Shown: positions 19,900-31,319 of the stretch, piece after piece
How the letters are laid out: each line of letters starts with the position of its first letter
Numbering within the stretch: the first letter of the stretch is position 1
Assembly: GCF_907164915.1 (NCBI RefSeq)
Contig: NC_061869.1
Coordinates: 16,841,125 to 16,905,124 of the forward strand
DNA from: Impatiens glandulifera
Taxonomy: Eukaryota; Streptophyta; Magnoliopsida; Ericales; Balsaminaceae
Direction: 5' to 3'
DNA: 64,000 nt
Translations under genes and position numbers: made by a program
The notes under the pieces: model-generated
Databases searched by the model: none
What the model was told of the DNA's origin: nothing
Seen by the model: the letters and a program-made list of their open reading frames with translations, nothing else

Positions 19900-20130
19900 C
19901 CACGTCACAATCTTCTTGTTTATTTTTTTTTATCTTATATTCTACTTTATATAATGGGTAAAGATAATATTACAAACTAAATTCTCTTGATGGTTAATGT
20001 TAATTCATGTGCAATTTTTTTGGATAACATTAAATTTCATGAGACGCCACTTATTAAAGAGTGCGGACACAATTATTAGTATGTTGTCTATTCATTAATG
20101 ATTATGATCTTCTTCTTTACGTGCATATTC
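19900..20130 (+). pseudogene. RING-gene paralogue fragment (exon-2-like), unit A
   Basis: About 20,003-20,077 reads LDNIKFHETPLIKECGHNY on the plus strand, matching exon 2 of the RING gene (NIKPRNMAIIKDCGHCF). CPIC is altered and the cysteine after the histidine is replaced, so the zinc site is lost. The corresponding, longer relic in unit B is at 50,690-50,970. Here the sequence is cut at about 20,130 and joined to Gypsy-derived DNA. Confidence 0.55.
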
Positions 20131-21600
20131 TGCATTCCTCCCGCGTGGCTTCATAATATTCGTCGGATCATTTGTAGTTACAGTTTGTAACAATACCTTC
20201 TCCATCTGAAATTCGACGTCCCGGCGAATTCATGTAATAATTTCTTCTTCGGCTAAAATTATATTAGTTTCAAATAAGCCCTCAAAATAGAGTCACTAGC
20301 CTGCAAAGCTAAACAAAATAAAATTAAAAATATGTGATGCCCTAAATTGACAGCTTGTGTGCTGTCAAATCCACCCTACCATTCACCATTTTTTTGCCTT
20401 TTAACCTAAAATTGAGATCTAATAACTCTAAGCTAATCCATCTTCTTCATATCTCTTTCCGGTTAATCTCTTACCATTCCACGTTCTTCTCAAATGGATC
20501 CCAAATCTTTGTCTCTAAGCTAAGTCCTTTAGCCCTTAAAGATTTCATCGCGTTTAAACAAATATCTTTCTCTAATGTAAGGCTCCATCGCTGCAATTTA
20601 ATCCTATTGTTTCGTCTAGATCATTTATTGTTTTCTCGTTTCATTTTGTGACGATGTCTCAATAAGAAAAGCATATGAACAGATCTAACAGTTTGACTTT
20701 CAGTTTCAAACAGATCACACTGGTAAGTACATTTAACCTTTTGATTGATGTATTCGTCCTCAGAACACCTTAGAATGTCAATGGTTTTCTGCTATAGCTC
20801 TAGGTTAAGATTGAGCTTATGCATGGCAATTTTCTCCCATTTTGTTGGACATTTAATTCCCTAGTAAGCAAATCAGATTCATCTGCTCTTAGAATATCTG
20901 AATCGAGCTCGACTTGTTTACTTAAATTCTCAACTCTAAATAGTTGTCAATTCAAATCTGATTCCAACCTTTCACTTTTAAATCCATAATAAATTTCACT
21001 AACATTTTCATTAGTTCGCAATTCTGTTAACGTATTCTCTGTCTGTATTGTATTATAGCGATTTTGAATAGCTCTTTTAAACTCCGTCCAAGTTAGGGCA
21101 ATACCTGCATTTCTCGAAAATATGTAAGAGATAAACCACTTACGTGTTTCTCCAGTGAGTTTCTCTTTTGTCATTTGAATCATATTTTCTGCAGGAGTTT
21201 GATTAGATCTAAAATGCTCTTCTATTTTGATGATCCATTTTTGAACATCAGCACCTTCAAACCGAGGAATACATCATTCTCTCTCACATTGCCGCTTTTT
21301 TTGTAGATTTTCTAGGTTGTCTTCCCTTACTATGTCTATTCTGGATGCTTTAGCTAAATCTTCTTGTCGTTCAGATATTCCCTTACTGTACAATAAGTGT
21401 GATTGTTCATCGTCTTTACTATTCATCAATTTCCGCATCTTGTCTAAAGTTTCATTAATAGAAGCTATGGATGCACGCAGGGAGTTGTTTTCCGATTGAT
21501 GTCCTATATCGACCATCATGAGGAATGTAGGCTCAGATACCAATTAATACGTTCTTTTGAAGAAGATGAGAAGAGAAACTATTTCACCCAACGATGAAGA
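20131..21600 (-). pseudogene. Ty3/Gypsy gag relic, unit A
   Basis: Minus-strand reading: an AATTGGTATCTGAGCC primer-site-like motif near 21,530-21,545 runs directly into LVSEPTF-type gag N-terminus. A charged helical region (INETLDKMRKLMNSKDDEQ), FEGADVQKWIIKIEEHF, MTKEKLTGETRKWF and TWTEFKRAIQNRY follow. The latter are the Retrotrans_gag signature. Beyond the capsid region the frame continues, broken, into a segment ending around 20,360 that I cannot assign (conserved as LEKDICLKAMKTLRAKG in unit B). No protease or RT is visible. Stops and frameshifts make it non-functional. The homologue is at 47,545-49,131. Confidence 0.65.
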
Positions 21601-21655
21601 TTAGTAAGTATTGAAGAAGATGAGAAAAGAGATGAGCAATTGCTCGTTAATCCAA

Positions 21656-22114
21656 CGAGCGGATACTAGTCACGATGGATGTCAACTTTATGGCGAAATC
21701 ATCCACCGATTATCCATTCTTCATGCGAATCACCTTAAATTGTGTATTCAAGGTTTTCACTTTTACCTCATTTACTCTCTCCACTCCAATATGCATTGTC
21801 TTTAGCGTCTTCCACGCTAGCTTGGAGGAATCCTTCTCAGCCACCATGAGAAGGACGTCCTCAGGGAGTGCTTGATAGATGGCGGCAAGAGACATTCTAT
21901 CCATCCGTTCATTGACATCGCCGAGCATCACGACTTCCCACACTCCTTGTGCTTATAAGGTTACCCGCATCTTCAACGCCCACACTAAGTAATTACTCTT
22001 CGTGAGTAACAGATAGGAGAGCATCACATTTCCTTCTCTTCCAATCTTCATTGTCACCGCATCTCTGGTTGATCTTGTTGACAACATGTTCTTCAACCTA
22101 GCTTTGATACCAAA
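21656..22114 (-). pseudogene. Partial Copia gag (UBN2) downstream of its 5' LTR
   Basis: Directly after the LTR (minus strand) a TTTGGTATCAAAGC primer site lies at about 22,101-22,114. The ATG near 22,089 opens a gag with NYLVWALKMRV, GVWEVVMLGD, AIYQALPEDVLLMVAEKD, AWKTLKTMHIGVERV and VKTLNTQFKVIRMKNG, a typical UBN2 domain. Two in-frame stops are present, after RVTL and after MKNG. The frame ends about 21,656 where the sequence meets the Gypsy relic. Unit B lacks this insertion, so it arrived after the duplication or was lost from B. Confidence 0.75.
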
Positions 22115-22372
22115 TGTTGGCTTTGACTATTGGATATTTCTATGAATAGCTATGAAGATATAAAACTCTAGAAAATAGATATTTACTAAAGAGAAAAAAG
22201 TCTTGAGATAATTAAGTGTTGTATATTCAACATTTACAAACAATCCTTATAAATGAGTAATTAACCTAAAAACCCTAAATTACTTATACATACAGGCCCA
22301 AGAACACAAATAATAAAATAAACCTAATGTTATAAAAGACAATAAAGGCTTATAACTGTCAATTTTCTAACA
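22115..22372 (-). mobile_element. Copia LTR (258 bp) of the truncated element
   Basis: Starts TGTTGGCTTTGAC and ends TTTTCTAACA, so both LTR dinucleotides are present. It borders the primer site at 22,114. Being at the high-coordinate side of a minus-strand gag, it is the 5' LTR. No second LTR is visible; only LTR plus partial gag survive. Confidence 0.7.
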
Positions 22373-22859
22373 ATTAATGCTTAAACTCACACCCCATAAT
22401 CAAGCATTACAACCTGCATCTCGAGCACCCAAAAACATCATTCCTCCGATCATCCCTTAGATGAACAACATATGACAACCAAAAAATCCCTTAAATGAAC
22501 AACATCATGGATACCTTGTTTCACATATTTCAATGTTAAGTTCCTATACCTTGTCACCATTTTATCGCAGAGGTGTCAAGCCTAACAATGTTAGCATAAC
22601 AATGAAAAACAGTTCACATAGATAGCATAGATAGCAGATAATAATAATAATGATAAGCTTACCTTTTCGGTAGTATAATAGTGTCATATAACTCCTCAAA
22701 ATAATACTCACTATTTGATCTGAGATTTATTTTTTGTCCTGACATCCTTTTTAACGACATTTAGTTCCTCCACGCTATTATTCCTCATTAAGTGCCGCAT
22801 ATCTTGATCCTGATGCATCATTTTAGGAACTCCCGGGATCCGGGATGGAAGAATCCACG
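22373..22859. other. Unassigned sequence and a locally repeated segment
   Basis: No gene. Around 22,650-22,720 (GTCATATAACTCCTCAAAAT, then AATACTCACT) is repeated at 46,850-46,890. There it is joined directly to the sequence that lies on the far side of the nad9/CACTA region here (about 24,380 onward). Confidence 0.4.
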
Positions 22860-22914
22860 ATCATAGCGTACTTCCACATATCCACTTAGAGGAAAGTCTT
22901 TTTTGCAATGGATG
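22860..22914 (-). pseudogene. nad9: nad9 fragment, downstream half (nuclear copy of mitochondrial DNA)
   Basis: The minus strand reads ...KDFPLSGYVEVRYD, a segment matching plant mitochondrial NADH dehydrogenase subunit 9 (complex I 30-kDa subunit). It is preceded by CATCCATTGC, the HPL that normally comes before it. One extra A in the A run shifts the frame. The upstream half of the same gene lies on the other side of a CACTA element at 24,209-24,312. Non-functional NUMT-type fragment; after about 22,860 similarity fades. Confidence 0.75.
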
Positions 22915-24208
22915 CACTAGTAAAAAATACATAATTACCGAGAATGATTGTCGAGAGCGAAAGAAGGTTCTCGGTGATATTAATATCACCGAGAGCAAAT
23001 GGTTGTTTTCGGTAAAATTATGATTATAACCGAGAGAATAGGGTTGCTCTCGGTAAAATTAAATATTTGCCATTAATTATTGCCGCCAACCAATACTATC
23101 TTTATTCATTTCTTATTCTCTCTCTTCTTCCTCTGTAAATCTTCTTCCTCGGTAAGTTCTCTCTTCTTCCTTTTCATCTTCAAATATTTTTCCTTTACAG
23201 TTTTGTCAATCTTTTAATTTTCTTTTCTTCCCCTCTTCTATATTTCTAATTTGAACAGATTTGAAGAAGTCAACAGTCCGTTCCGACGAGATTAGCAGCG
23301 ACATCAAAGAATCACCTATTCCGTAATGTTCGTCGTCAAGGAAAGTTGTCGAGGCTTCACCTCAGATCTGCAAAAATATCAAATTCACCTCAGATCTGTA
23401 AAAGAACAACCAGTTATCTCAGACCTACAAACCTACTTGTTACTGCTGTTCTAAGACCGATAAATCAAGATGAGATTAATCAAGATGAGATTGCACAAGA
23501 TTTCCTCCAAATAACAAACACACTTGTACGGTTCAACATTCTCTACTTTCACATCTAAAGATCTGTTTTCTATTTTCTTCTTCTTATCATAGGTGCGTTC
23601 TGCAAAAGTTTTAACAAAACAAAATCCCTCTTTTTTTCTCTCCACTATATCGCTGCCTATTGTGTTTTCATAATGTATATTATTTTGAGTACTCGTATCT
23701 TTTTCTCCATTTATTGAAAAACTTAATCGCTGCCTGTAACATATTTACTTGGATCCGTCTGTCTCTGGATTTTGTGTTTTTTGTTTGTTCTCATTTACTT
23801 TTACATATGTTGCTTTAGCCATCACCTAGATCTAGAGAATTTATCAATAATACCTTCAGATCTTCCGCTGCGAGCGAGCATGTTTTACTCTAAGTGTGTT
23901 TGAAGAGTGTGTGTATCCGACAAATTTATCAATAATACCAAGATCTGTAATTTGTAGGCCTATTCAGATTTCAGATTATAATTTTTTTTAAAAATGTTTA
24001 TTATCACCGAGAGCTAATAGCTCTCGATAAAAGAAATATCTCCGAGAGCTACCTATGCCCTCGCGGATACTCTGTTTCCTTTCACCGACGTCTATATCAC
24101 CGAGACGCTACGAGAGCATTTATCGCCCTCGGTAAACACTATCACCGAAGGCATTTTGTCTTTCTCCGAGAGTTTTTGCTCTCTTTAAAAATTATTTTTT
24201 TACTATTG
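22915..24208. mobile_element. Non-autonomous CACTA (En/Spm) element inside nad9 fragment
   Basis: Left end CACTAGTAAAAAATAC, right end TTTTTTTACTATTG (one mismatch to the inverted repeat). Flanking 3-bp target duplication ATG at 22,912-22,914 and 24,209-24,211. Many subterminal copies of CCGAGAGC / CTCTCGGT in both orientations lie within about 150 bp of the left end and about 200 bp of the right end, the binding-site arrays typical of CACTA elements. The 1.3-kb interior is CT-rich with short frames and no transposase. The target is a nad9 codon (His, CAT on the minus strand). Confidence 0.85.
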
Positions 24209-24312
24209 ATGACCCTCGAAACCATAGTCTGTTGATATACAATGTAGATCCGGATGATTGATGGAAGAAAGACCAAATATAACCCAAACTTCTCTCAGCA
24301 TCTTCCTGAGGT
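24209..24312 (-). pseudogene. nad9: nad9 fragment, upstream half
   Basis: The minus strand has GAGAGAAGTTTGGG, then TCTTCCATCAATCATCCGGA, TCAACAGACTATGG and TTTCGAGGGTCAT. In nad9 this encodes [22 protein letters not shown]. The reading frame is not kept as one ORF: the open frame visible here (ending in [11 protein letters not shown]) is a different frame. Ends at the CACTA insertion. Upstream, about 24,313-24,345 may be diverged nad9, which I cannot confirm. Confidence 0.7.
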
Positions 24313-25123
24313 GTGACCATTATATTGTCAATTGAAAATCCGGTGATTTCGACTTTTCTTCCAGCTTCTAAGGTTGAGGTCAGTTGAAGAAGTAACAATG
24401 TATTGCCAAATTGGTCTCCCCATCATTCACACATCAATTTGTGTTAATAAATTCATATAATGTTATAAACTCTCATCATCATCTTCTTGAAATTGACTCA
24501 AAAACATAAACAAGTACATTTTCATGGGAAAAGAAAGAAAACATGATTTATATTTTCGTCCAGTGTTTGTAGGCAAGCATAGAGGAGAGGATATTGTAAT
24601 GGGATTTTTTTTTAATGAAGAAATATCCTAGTCAATGTTTGGTCAATTGGATTTAGTTTTAATTAGTACAGGGAAAGACTTCCATAGGCTTGGAATTCAA
24701 TTTACATACCTTTGGACAATAAATAACGATAACCATGGGCAAATTCTAAAATATTATTACTATAGTGCGTGGCTTCTGTAGATAAATAACATTTTGGAAA
24801 AAAAAGGCCAATTAAATTATTTCACTATTTTTTTAATTAGTTATATTAAATTATAAATCAATTTTATTTCAGGAATAGTTAACTTTTATTATTATTATAA
24901 ATGGATAGATTATTATAATTATTATTAAATTTAATAATTTAATTTTAAAATACATGTCAATTGAAAATCCGGTTATTATTATTCAAATTGAATTAACATA
25001 TATAAAGCTCTTCAAATATATTATTTGTTTTTGCATTTAATGAATTAGTTATTTAATTATAATATATTATTCAAAAAAAATCTAAATAAATAATTTTTAT
25101 TTAAATTGTTAAATTTCTATATA

Positions 25124-25128
<5 letters not shown>
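24313..25128. other. AT-rich sequence shared with unit B, no gene
   Basis: Collinear with 51,620-52,650 apart from indels. Contains no recognisable coding or RNA gene. Confidence 0.5.

Positions 25129-25208
<80 letters not shown>
25129..25208. repeat. (TA)n microsatellite
   Basis: About 80 bp of uninterrupted TA. The unit B counterpart near 52,650 has only about ten repeats, so the tract expanded in A or contracted in B. Confidence 0.9.
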
Positions 25209-25212
<4 letters not shown>

Positions 25213-25647
25213 ATATAAAATAATTTCCTTTTAAATTTGATGTTGTTTATTATTTTTTTTGAAAATATTATAAAACTAAATACCTAGATTATTAATGATA
25301 TATATCCAATATTCTCTCATAATTAAAAGAAATATAATAATAAATAAACTATTTATCCATTTTTTTCTCATAATTAGTTAAAATTGAGTTATATAAATTA
25401 AAATACAATTAGTTTTTTTTCCAAACACAAACTCATTAAAAAAAAGCTTGACGAAAGAATTTCGATTCTCGAGGTTTTATATTGTCAAGACATGAACATA
25501 AAATCTATGTAATATGTTTTGATAATATAAAATCTCAAGGAAGGGTGTTTTTTAATCAAGCTTATTATTAGTTTATTATTAGTTTGTTGAAGAAATAGTC
25601 AGTATGTCAAGTAAATTATTAATTTTGCTTCAATAACTTTCGAGCCA

Positions 25648-25890
25648 TCAGCCTTCTCTTGACGTGGAGGGTTGGATCATCCCACCCGGATGGAAGGAAG
25701 AATTAAACACAAAGAAGGTGACATATATTCCTTCATTCCTAAGAGTATTTCTTTCAAATCCCATTCGAAGATGAGAGACAGAGCGTATCTCTACCCATTC
25801 GAAGAAGGAGGACCGCAGACTGATCAGTAGCTTCTGTTTCCAGATCCAAAGATCGCGGCAGAAGATTTGAAGAAATTCCCGACATCTCAA
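25648..25890 (-). pseudogene. Conserved short open frame of unknown origin, unit A
   Basis: An 80-codon frame with GFERNTLRNEGIYVTFFVFN and SSFHPGGMIQPSTSREG. The unit B frame (52,930-53,256) shares this part with few changes but has a different beginning because of a deletion. I do not recognise the family. Conservation may only reflect the duplication. Confidence 0.3.
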
Positions 25891-26799
25891 GATATAATTA
25901 TTTGATTTTTTAATTGTAACTATTATGAAATAGTAGTTTCAATTAAAAATAATAATTGTGCATTAGAATCATATTACTTTATCCTCTTATAACATTTATG
26001 TCTATATCTAATTTCTACTATATTATATATTTTTTAAGATAAAATATAATGTTATTCATCACTACTCCTATGTCACAAAGAGAGTTTGATAATATTAAAA
26101 CTGAAACCGGTGAATAATAATTTTATAACATCTAAAAATGATCGATAATTTTTTCTCGATAATTTCATATCAAAATATACCTTACTCTCGAATCTTAAGT
26201 GAGATGAGGAACCAAAGTAATAGGCTAAATTATATTATAACTTTATTTCGATTTCATTAAATTCTGTGACTTAAAACGTAAGTAAGGAGAAAATGACTTT
26301 CTTGGAACCGAAATTAAGATTTAATAAATATCGCTATACTAACTTTGACATTTTGTAGTTAATATATATTGTTTTACTTTATTTTATTTTAAATATTTAC
26401 TTTATTTTATTTTAAATAAGGTACGGGTGAAATAAGAAAATTAGGAAAATATTATAACATATTATATAATTTATAAATTTAATTTATTATATTAGTTTAA
26501 TCTTTTATTTTAAAAACTTAATCTAATAATTTTTTATTATTATATTATTAATTATGAAATCTAATCAATACTCAAATAAAAGATATTTGAAAAACATAAT
26601 TTTTAAATAAATGATTATTATGAACCTAAGTCTAACTAAAGAAGAAGCTGACGGTTATCTTCTTTCACATTCACAATTTATTTTACAGAATATATAATAT
26701 TTTCCTTTTTTATTTGATATTTGTTTAATTTAATTTTATATAGTTTTTAAAAAATATTTTAAACTGAATCCCTAACGAATATCCAAGCATTAAAAAAAA
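25891..26799. other. AT-rich, no gene seen
   Basis: Very AT-rich, collinear with about 53,270-54,110. Direct repeats such as TTTACTTTATTTTATTTTAA (near 26,374 and 26,398) occur in A but only once in B. Confidence 0.5.
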
Positions 26800-27543
26800 T
26801 AGTTGATGTTGACCTTGACATGGGTTGACTTGGTCTTCACCTTGGTATGGGCTTGAACTTTGGTTATTTCAAAATTAGGCCTTCACATTGGTGGATCTGG
26901 GGATACTTCGAGTAACTTCTTGATCCTTGGGATCTTGACATTCTTGAAAATTATATTGGCTTCTTTTTTATTTCACATTATCCCTACAAAATAGATTTTT
27001 TAATTGAAATAAAATTCAAACTAACAACTAATTAGGCTAACAAAACTAAGTCTCTAATTTGTTATTGAACTAACTAACTTTTCTTAATAAAATCTAACTA
27101 ATTCTCTAAGCAAATTACAAAAGATAAGTCTTATATCTATTTACATTATCTTAATTTTCTAATTAACTTAATCTAATCTAACAAAGCTAATTAAAAATTA
27201 ACATAATATATTTAACATTTTCCATATATATATATATATATTATTATATAAGGTGATTTAATTAATTAAAAATCATAATTATTCTAAATAAAATAAAATA
27301 AAAAGAGAGAATGTTGAACCTGAAAAGAGTGATTATCTTAAGTGTTACAATCTAGATAAATATCACCTTTAACTTTTTAAAATTCTAAATTAACTATTCT
27401 TGAAAATTCAATTATTTCAAAAATAATTACTCATTTTAAAAATATAAACTATAAAAATTGGGTAAAAAAATGAATGTCAACAAGTGAGACCATCCAAAAA
27501 GAACTTAAACCCTTTTACAAATTAATAAAATAATGCCACGTAT

Positions 27544-27547
<4 letters not shown>

Positions 27548-27604
<57 letters not shown>

Positions 27605-27691
27605 ATATAAATATATATATATATATACAATATAAATATATATATATATATATATAATATATATATATATATACAATATATATATATATAT

Positions 27692-27741
<50 letters not shown>

Positions 27742-28240
27742 GATTCTTAATTTTTAAAGTGTCCGGATTGCCGGATTAAGAGTTGTGGTTAATTTGGATA
27801 TATGTGAGAGTAAATGGATACTTGGGTCGGATTGTGGGTTGACCCGCCCATAAACTTAAAACGGTTAAAAATAAAATTAAAAATGCTATAAGTATGGTTC
27901 GAACTTGCAACCTAACAAAAACAAGTACAACCTTTTAACCAACTAGACTAATAACACTTTATATTTTAAATTCAACCCAAAATTTGATAAACTCGTGACA
28001 TTTTAACAATATAAGTTCAACTTTTTAACTAACTAATCTATATATATATATATAATGATGCTTAATTTTTAAAGTGTCCGGATTGTCGGGTCGAGAGCTG
28101 TGTTAATTTAGATATATGTGAGAGTAAATGGATACTTGGGTCGGATTGTGGGTTGACCGCCCATAAAAAATTTTACCGTAATATTTTTTTTCACGGTTTT
28201 TTATATTATTACTCGTATAAATTCACGAGATACATGCCAG
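27548..28240 (+). mobile_element. Non-autonomous Helitron-like insertion with empty site in unit B
   Basis: Unit B has an uninterrupted site GTATACAA/TTGT at 54,875/54,876. Here 693 bp are inserted exactly between the A and the T, the Helitron target rule, with no target duplication. The 3' end has CTCGT-8 nt-ACGAG followed by ATACATGCCAG (CTRR expected, here CCAG). Inside are a (TA)n tract, two copies of ATGATNCTTAATTTTTAAAG with GTGTCCGGATTG (27,738 and 28,056), and a TCTATATAT start at 28,037. No RepHel is encoded. Confidence 0.6.
27893..27960 (-). repeat. tRNA-like SINE head inside the Helitron
   Basis: Minus strand: TAGTCTAGTTGG (A box) and, about 40 nt later, AGTTCGAACC (B box) with GGTTGCA between. 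Spacing and sequence fit a tRNA-derived pol III promoter. No acceptor stem pairing was confirmed, so a functional tRNA is unlikely. Confidence 0.45.
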
Positions 28241-29173
28241 TTGTGTTAATGGCTTTCGTATATGGGTTTCACTTTTTTATCAAAAACAATTAATATCAAG
28301 AACTTCAAATATATATATATTTTCTTTTGGTTTATTATCATTTATTTTTCTTAACTCTTATTTTATTCTTGACAAATAAATACCAATTTTATTTGTCATC
28401 TATACTAAACATTAAGTAAAATTATATTAATATTTTAATGAATTAAAATGATTAATTTCATTATTAAAGTAATATTAAATAATAAAAATTAATAGAAAAA
28501 TACATATAATGCTAAAATAGAAAGAAATATTTTTAAATAAAAAGTAGAATATTTGAACTTAAAATAAAAACAAGAACATGGAGAAAAGAAAAAATAATAA
28601 TAGTCCAAACCAATTAAATTATTTGCTTTTTATTAGTTAGTTAGTTATTTTTAAGAGATTATTATGTATTTAATTTATTTTATTATTATTATTATTATAA
28701 ATTAATAAATTATCATAAATTTAATAAGTCATATTAGTTTATTTTTTTTATATTTTTAATTGAAAATATTTTAAATTATAAATCTAGATTCTTTCCATTT
28801 TTTCTCATAATTAGTTATAAATTGATTTCTGTAAATTAAAATAGAATATTTTTTATAAAAAAAAATATATTAAAATGAAAGTGATTTTTTCTTTAATATC
28901 TGTTTTGTTGAAAGATATTTTATAATATAGAGTTTCATGGAACGATTTTCTTTGATCAAGTTTATTAGTTAAGTTTAATAAACGAGAGTTATAGTTCTAA
29001 ATTAATTAAAAGTTGGAGCAATATATTTAATCATCTTAACTATTCATCTTTCCCTCCAAAACACAAGTCCGAGATACCAGAGAACTCAAACTCAATTATA
29101 TTTTCAGTATATTTGATAAAAGATATTCGTTTCATGAAGCACGATCTTGTTGAAACATAGACATCTAAACAAC

Positions 29174-29212
<39 letters not shown>

Positions 29213-29305
29213 GAAATGCTTAACATGACTCTATTTAGTGTTAAACGTGATATTCTGTGTAAAAATTAGAGAAATGTGGCTAAATATGGTAATTAATTTT
29301 CAGAT

Positions 29306-30030
29306 GCATATTAAAAACGTTAAACCTAACTAAATTACTAGCAAAATAATACTAAAAACAAACTACCAAAATAAAGTAGTATCAAAATATTACCTATATA
29401 ATCTATCAACCAATCTACATAAATAATAAATGAATTTAGACACGATTTTTTTTTTTTTTAAATTTCTCTCTTGCACACACCACTTTGTATTGATGTAATT
29501 GTTTGCTTTTGTTAATACTTCACTACCATATAATACTCTTTATTTTATTGTTTATATAATATTATTTTTATTTAATTTTAGTTTAATTTAAATATATTTA
29601 TTTAAAATATTTTAAACAGAATACCTAAATTCTAGTTTTAAAAATAAAATTTCCTAAAGGTTTTTTATTGTCAAATTAGAAATTCAATTATATATTTTCC
29701 TCATTTATTCTGAATCGGTTATAAGTCAAGTTCTATAAATTATATAAATTACTTTTTCCTTAAAAAATTATCAAACTTGGAGGCAACAAGATTTTCAAGG
29801 TTCGAGAAAGAGTTTCGTTTTTTTTAGCACTATTTAATTGAAACATAATTGATCTTCTCTCCTTAACTTCTTTTAATTAATTTTTTAATTATAAAATTGA
29901 TTAGCTTTTATGTGGAAAGTTAGTTAACTTTTATTTTAGAGAGTTAATTAGTTTTTGTAAAAAGTAAATTATTCTCTAATTTGTCACATGTGTTACTTAA
30001 CATGTGTTAGTTAGAGAAAAACAACACATG
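29306..30030. other. AT-rich sequence shared with unit B, no gene
   Basis: Collinear with 56,011-56,760, including an ACACACCACTTTG motif. A 40-bp segment in B (about 56,459-56,500) is missing here. Nothing else recognisable. Confidence 0.45.
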
Positions 30031-31300
30031 ACATTTTACTTCAATTATACTTAGGTGGTGAGTTAGTAATGGGTTTGAGCTTTAAGGTTTCCCTTAGTCT
30101 CTTATAAAAGACAACCCTAGATCATCATGAAATTATCCGAGCACTGTGTTCATGTAAGTTACTGATTCCTTTGTTTCGTTTGTCTATTTCAATTCTACAT
30201 TTCAATAAAAAAAAAACTAATTAATCTATGCATTTTGTTGTTGTATGCTTATTTTATGCCTTGAATAAGTTAGTAAAGAGTAGTTCTTGGCTACCATTTA
30301 GATAGAAATTAGGATCCCCGGTCCTCCGACCGTGGAAACCCAAGAACATCAGGTTCTCTTCTTTAGCGGCGCTTCTTCAATGACTCATTTTGCCGACACA
30401 TCGCAGACGACGCTTCTTCTTCTCTCAGCTGCTACAACGCGCCCGAATGAGGCGCTGGTCTCTTTTGCCGACGCATCCGATCGAGATCTGCAATTGCTCG
30501 CTTTGTTGCTTCCCTTGACACGACTGATGGATGGATGCTGCTGCCCATTTTCTGACGCTTGTGACTCATTTTTCCATTCTTTTGTTTAATATTTTGTTTT
30601 ATTTGGTTAGTTTTAGATTTCTTTTTCATTTTGTTTTGGTTTATTTTATTTTATTAAATTAAAAAAAAATAGTTAAATTAGTTAAGAATTAATTGTTTGA
30701 CTTTACAATTAATTTCTTAATTAACTTTGTAATTCCTATTTCTAGGAATTTTGAAGAAATCGAAAATTTGAGAATCATGAGTGAAAGAAGGCTAAGATTC
30801 AATCAAGATCCATGTTAAATTCAAGAAAATACCTAGATCCACAAAAGAATGGATCATTTTTTAATTTAAGAGTCAATATTAAGGTCAAGTCAAGGCATGA
30901 ACACATCCGAAGAGACCCAATCGATGACCCAATAAAAGATCTGACCAAAGATCCGACTCAAAATCTAACCAATAAGAACACATAGAGCCTCCTAGAACTC
31001 TCAAGACGTGAGCCATGAAGGAGAAAAACACTTTCCATTTGAATTCAATATTCAAATGGATAAATAATAACATCATAACCATGAAATGCTTGATTTTTAT
31101 TGGCTGAAACATGTCATCACACCTCATTTGATGCCATGTCAAATTGAGAGCCATGCCACATCATCAAAAGATAATGAGTTTTTTCTATGTTTTCACATGT
31201 GTTACTTAGAGATAATAACCATGACATTTTAGTTCCATTAGACTAGGTAGTTATATGGAGAGATAACAAATAATAATAATAATCTTGCCTATTTAATCTC
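30031..31300 (+). repeat. LTR-like leader repeat, copy in unit A
   Basis: Contains CTTATAAAAGACAACCC (TATA-like, about 30,101), then GAAATTAGGATCCCC and GGAAACCCAAGAACATCA near 30,306-30,352, also seen in diverged form at about 1,230, 36,750 and 46,650. Downstream, 30,780-31,000 (AAGTCAAGGCATGA, ATCGATGACCC) resembles 44,050-44,150. Probably parts of a large non-autonomous LTR element. The 85-codon frame at 30,332-30,589 reads across this leader and is not convincing as a gene. Matches 56,760-58,030. Confidence 0.45.
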
Positions 31301-31319
31301 AACTTCTAGCTTTGAGTTC

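Larger units (their letters stand above)
26800..29305 (+). repeat. AT-rich dispersed block, copy 2
   Basis: Begins with alternating TTGACC/TTGACATGG motifs and a CTTGATCCTTGG segment, followed by AT-rich DNA. Same order as 54,100-56,010 and, split, 6,009-6,420 plus 10,491-11,410. Inverted partial copies lie at 42,830-43,990 and 45,830-46,205. Several dispersed copies in both orientations suggest a former transposable unit, but no termini could be fixed. Interrupted by a Helitron-like insertion (27,548-28,240). Confidence 0.6.

Noticed and set aside
24192..24398. 68-codon minus-strand frame (MLLLQLTSTLEAG...) as a gene
   Set aside because: Most of it is nad9-derived DNA read in the wrong frame and it runs into the CACTA right end.
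25129..25208. AT tract as a replication origin or matrix attachment region
   Set aside because: A simple (TA)n microsatellite that varies between units; nothing beyond composition supports a function.
30332..30589. 85-codon frame METQEH... as a host gene (also 57,066-57,323)
   Set aside because: It crosses the repeated GGAAACCCAAGAACATCA leader, has no domain, and its conservation is explained by recent duplication.
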